Assembly (NCBI GenBank): GCA_910588625.1
Contig: CAJUQN010000119.1
Coordinates: 1 to 7,406 of the forward strand
DNA from: an uncultured Oscillospiraceae bacterium
GTDB lineage: Bacteria; Bacillota; Clostridia; Oscillospirales; Oscillospiraceae
Reading direction: 5' to 3'
Length of the DNA: 7,406 nucleotides
The notes below the pieces were generated by a model that worked only from the letters and a program-made list of their open reading frames with translations, was not told where the DNA came from and did no database searches. Below are positions 6,022 through 7,406 of the stretch, one piece after another (positions within the stretch are counted from its first letter, which is position 1; each line of letters opens with the position of its first letter). The position numbers were made by a program, and so were the translations under genes.

Positions 6022-6462
6022 ATGAAAGACAAGGACTCACGCACGATCTACTGCCCGGTTTGTCACCGTGGCCGCATCCTGGACGCGGCAAGCCAGACAG
6101 ATACCGCGAACCTTCGTCTCTTCGGGCCACGGCAGTCCGCCAAGGCGGAGTGGTTCACCAAATGTCCAAAATGCGGGGCACAGATCGGCATCGTTCTCCA
6201 CAAATACGATGTCCGTATACATCCCCACTTGCAGATAGTTCCGGCCCAGCCGGGACATATCCTTGACAATGACCGTCCCCACCTCGCCAGCTTCAATCAT
6301 CTGCTCCATCTGGCGGAAACTCGGCCTGTCGAAGTTGGTTCCGCTCCATCCGTCATCCACAAAAAACTGCAAATTTTTGAAGCGGTGCTGGCGAGCGTAT
6401 CCTTGAAGCAATTTCTTTTGGTTGACAATACTGTTGCTCTCACCCTCCCGCCCATCGTCTGA
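6022..6462 (+). CDS. Small four-cysteine zinc-ribbon-like protein with an aberrant, probably fused C-terminus
   Basis: The start ATG at 6022 is supported by AGGAGG (6011-6016) with a 5-nt spacer; a GTG at 6016 lies inside that ribosome site and is unlikely. Residues 1-57 look like a genuine small protein: two CxxC knuckles, Cys11/Cys14 (YCPVCHRGR) and Cys48/Cys51 (KCPKCGAQIGI), consistent with a zinc-binding fold as in short cysteine-rich proteins on Firmicutes mobile elements. After Ile57 (about 6192) the frame continues 89 more residues, but from about 6193 the opposite strand encodes a recognisable serine recombinase fragment, so the tail is almost certainly accidental read-through of antisense sequence. 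The natural protein probably ended near residue 60. The function is unknown; nucleic-acid binding would be a guess from the fold. It is either a 146-residue chimera or a truncated pseudogene. Confidence 0.55.
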   Translation: MKDKDSRTIYCPVCHRGRILDAASQTDTANLRLFGPRQSAKAEWFTKCPKCGAQIGIVLHKYDVRIHPHLQIVPAQPGHILDNDRPHLASFNHLLHLAETRPVEVGSAPSVIHKKLQIFEAVLASVSLKQFLLVDNTVALTLPPIV

Positions 6463-6492
6463 TGACAAGTCAAATTGGTAAAGGGAAATCTG
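6193..6492 (-). pseudogene. Truncated large serine recombinase, N-terminal catalytic fragment
   Basis: The minus strand encodes about 100 residues typical of the resolvase-like catalytic domain of Clostridia large serine recombinases (TnpX/ICE integrase type). In order they are SLYQFDLSSDDG, GESNSIVNQKKLL, FFVDDGWSGTNFDRPSF, VGTVIVKDMSRLGRNYLQVG and YTDIVFVEN. Homology stops abruptly near 6193, where family members would continue toward VRFIAINDGVDS, and the cysteine-knuckle gene begins on the other strand. The usual catalytic motif near the N-terminus (YxRLSxDD) is altered to YQFDLSSDD, which appears to lose the Arg and gain a residue. There is no start codon with a ribosome site at the 5' side; the frame only appears open because it runs antisense through parA. 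The recombinase and DNA-binding domains (usually 400 or more further residues) are absent, so this is a dead remnant. Confidence 0.82.
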
Positions 6493-6594
6493 TCGAAACA
6501 ACGGGAAAAAACAATGTGCGACTGTCAAAATCCAGTAGAATAGTGTCGAAAAAGCGAAGAAAGACACACCAGATATTTTATGGAGGAATCGCAC
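6463..6594 (+). promoter_or_regulatory. parA leader with repeated TGTCRAAA elements
   Basis: Three similar octamers occur in direct orientation: TGTCGAAA (6491-6498), TGTCAAAA (6523-6530) and TGTCGAAA (6544-6551). A -10-like TAGAAT (6536-6541) sits between the second and third, without a convincing -35. The repeats could be an operator or partition site used by the ParA/ParB system, but the spacing (32 and 21 bp) is irregular and the assignment is speculative. Confidence 0.3.
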
Positions 6595-7380
6595 ATGAAA
6601 AACAGAGCAAAAATCACGGCCCTCTGCAACCAAAAGGGCGGCGTAGGCAAAACCGTAACGGCGGTCAATCTGGGAATTGGTCTTGCGCGTGAGGGTAAAC
6701 GCGTTCTCCTGGCTGATATAGATCCCCAGGGTTCGTTGACCGCCAGCTTGGGCTATCAGCGTCCTGACCAGATGGAGAATACGATGGCTGAAATCCTGGG
6801 GCGTGTCATTTCGGATGAGCCGCAAGCCCCCGACGAGGGCATTATTCATCATGCGGAGGGCGTTGACCTTCTCCCCGCTAACATCGAGTTGTCGGGCCTG
6901 GAGGTCACGCTGGTAAATACCATGAGCCGGGAGACGATCCTGCGGGACTATCTGAACAGCGTCCGTGACCGCTACGATGTGATTTTGCTGGACTGCTGCC
7001 CTTCCTTGGGTATGCTGACCATCAATGCCCTGGCTGCTGCGGATGAAGTGATCATTCCCGCACAGGCGCATTACCTCTCCCTTCGCGGCATGGAGCAGCT
7101 TATCCGTACCATATCAAATGTGAAACGGAAAATCAATCCTGCTTTGGAGATCGCGGGTATCCTCATCACCATGGCGGATATGCGGACCAACTACTCGCGG
7201 GAGATTATTGAGCTGCTCCGCAACACCTACGGAAGCAAGCTGCGGATATTTGATAGCATTATTCCCCTGTCCATCCGGGCGGCAGAAACCAGCGCAGAGG
7301 GCCGGAGCATCTATCTCCATGACCCTGCGGGTAAAGTCTCCGCCGCCTACACCGCGTTGACACAGGAGGTTTTGTCATGA
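6595..7380 (+). CDS. parA: ParA/Soj-family partition ATPase
   Basis: Walker-type ATPase that would act with ParB to segregate or maintain a plasmid-like or integrative element; it binds ATP and non-specific DNA. At 261 residues it is a compact, Soj-like ParA without an N-terminal DNA-binding extension. It shows the deviant Walker A KGGVGKT with signature Lys14 and Lys19, Walker A' DIDPQGS (41-47), Walker B VILLDCCPSLG with Asp133, and the C-terminal segment around IIPLSIRAAETSAEG, where ParA proteins contact partner and nucleotide. The ATG at 6595 is chosen because GGAGG (6582-6586) lies 8 nt upstream; an in-frame ATG at 6580 overlaps that ribosome site and is rejected. Its TGA overlaps the ATG of the next gene (ATGA at 7377-7380). 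Similar parA-parB pairs begin the backbone of integrative conjugative elements in Clostridia, so the gene probably marks an acquired element. Confidence 0.95.
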   Translation: MKNRAKITALCNQKGGVGKTVTAVNLGIGLAREGKRVLLADIDPQGSLTASLGYQRPDQMENTMAEILGRVISDEPQAPDEGIIHHAEGVDLLPANIELSGLEVTLVNTMSRETILRDYLNSVRDRYDVILLDCCPSLGMLTINALAAADEVIIPAQAHYLSLRGMEQLIRTISNVKRKINPALEIAGILITMADMRTNYSREIIELLRNTYGSKLRIFDSIIPLSIRAAETSAEGRSIYLHDPAGKVSAAYTALTQEVLS

Positions 7381-7406
7381 AAAGCAGCGCCAGTAAGATA
7401 CAGTTG
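7377..7406 (+). CDS. Start of a downstream gene, probably parB (cut by window)
   Basis: Only ten codons are visible (MKSSASKIQL). The ATG overlaps the parA stop by 4 nt, and AGGAGGT (7364-7370) lies 6 nt upstream, so it is a translationally coupled second gene. Position after parA and a polar, lysine-serine-rich start fit a ParB/Spo0J-like DNA-binding protein. The identity is inferred from context only. Confidence 0.6.
   Translation, partial: MKSSASKIQL

Noticed and set aside
6462..6692. A 76-codon plus-strand frame between the recombinase relic and parA
   Set aside because: Its second half is an out-of-frame reading of the start of parA, and the first part shows no protein features or ribosome site.
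6037..7071. A 344-codon open frame on the minus strand
   Set aside because: Its N-terminal two-thirds is antisense to the clearly genuine parA gene and has no family features; only the part at about 6193-6492 matches a serine recombinase. The continuous frame is coincidental.
1..7406. CRISPR array, tRNA or rRNA genes
   Set aside because: No regularly spaced identical repeats with unique spacers were seen, and no cloverleaf or rRNA-like segments were recognised by eye.

Overview
The window looks like the chromosome of a high-GC Clostridia/Firmicutes (an Oscillospiraceae/Ruminococcaceae-type gut bacterium is my best guess) with an integrated mobile element beginning on the right. The basis is strong AGGAGG-type ribosome binding sites, a Bce/MacB-like sensor-transporter cassette, a relic of a Clostridia-type large serine recombinase, and parA overlapping a probable parB as in integrative conjugative elements. 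No 16S or other phylogenetic marker is present, so the host is an inference.

Region 1 (1-4891, minus strand, GC-rich) is a four-gene envelope-stress or antimicrobial-peptide module. Transcription order is an OmpR/PhoB-type response regulator (4202-4891), a short intramembrane-sensing histidine kinase (3180-4205, ATGA overlap), an ABC ATPase (2404-3069) and an approximately 800-residue, two-module FtsX/MacB-type permease (1-2389, its last residues beyond the left edge). The permease likely detects or expels an envelope-active compound, and the kinase, which has almost no extracellular loop, probably reads the state of the transporter rather than a ligand.

Region 2 (4892-5257, AT-richer, no convincing gene) is regulatory. 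The main observation of the window is here and in the 110-bp gap before the ATPase gene: a repeated operator, GACATTT-N4-GACATTT (11-bp period, typical of OmpR-family regulators). At three places it is followed after exactly 6 bp by a -10-like hexamer: before the regulator gene (4920-4949, minus), before the ATPase gene (3112-3141, minus), and in a rightward promoter (5057-5086, plus). A fourth copy lies at 5153-5170 (plus). This predicts that the regulator controls itself, the transporter, and a rightward transcript with no intact obvious target.

Region 3 (5258-5824) encodes a receiver-less winged-helix protein in AT-rich codons, followed by a rho-independent terminator. Region 4 (5825-6594) is scar-like: an orphan Shine-Dalgarno, a small four-cysteine zinc-ribbon-like gene whose reading frame runs into the antisense strand of a truncated serine recombinase, and a repeat-bearing leader before parA. 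Region 5 (6595-7406) is parA overlapping the first codons of a probable parB, the start of a partition/maintenance operon of a mobile element or plasmid-like integrant.
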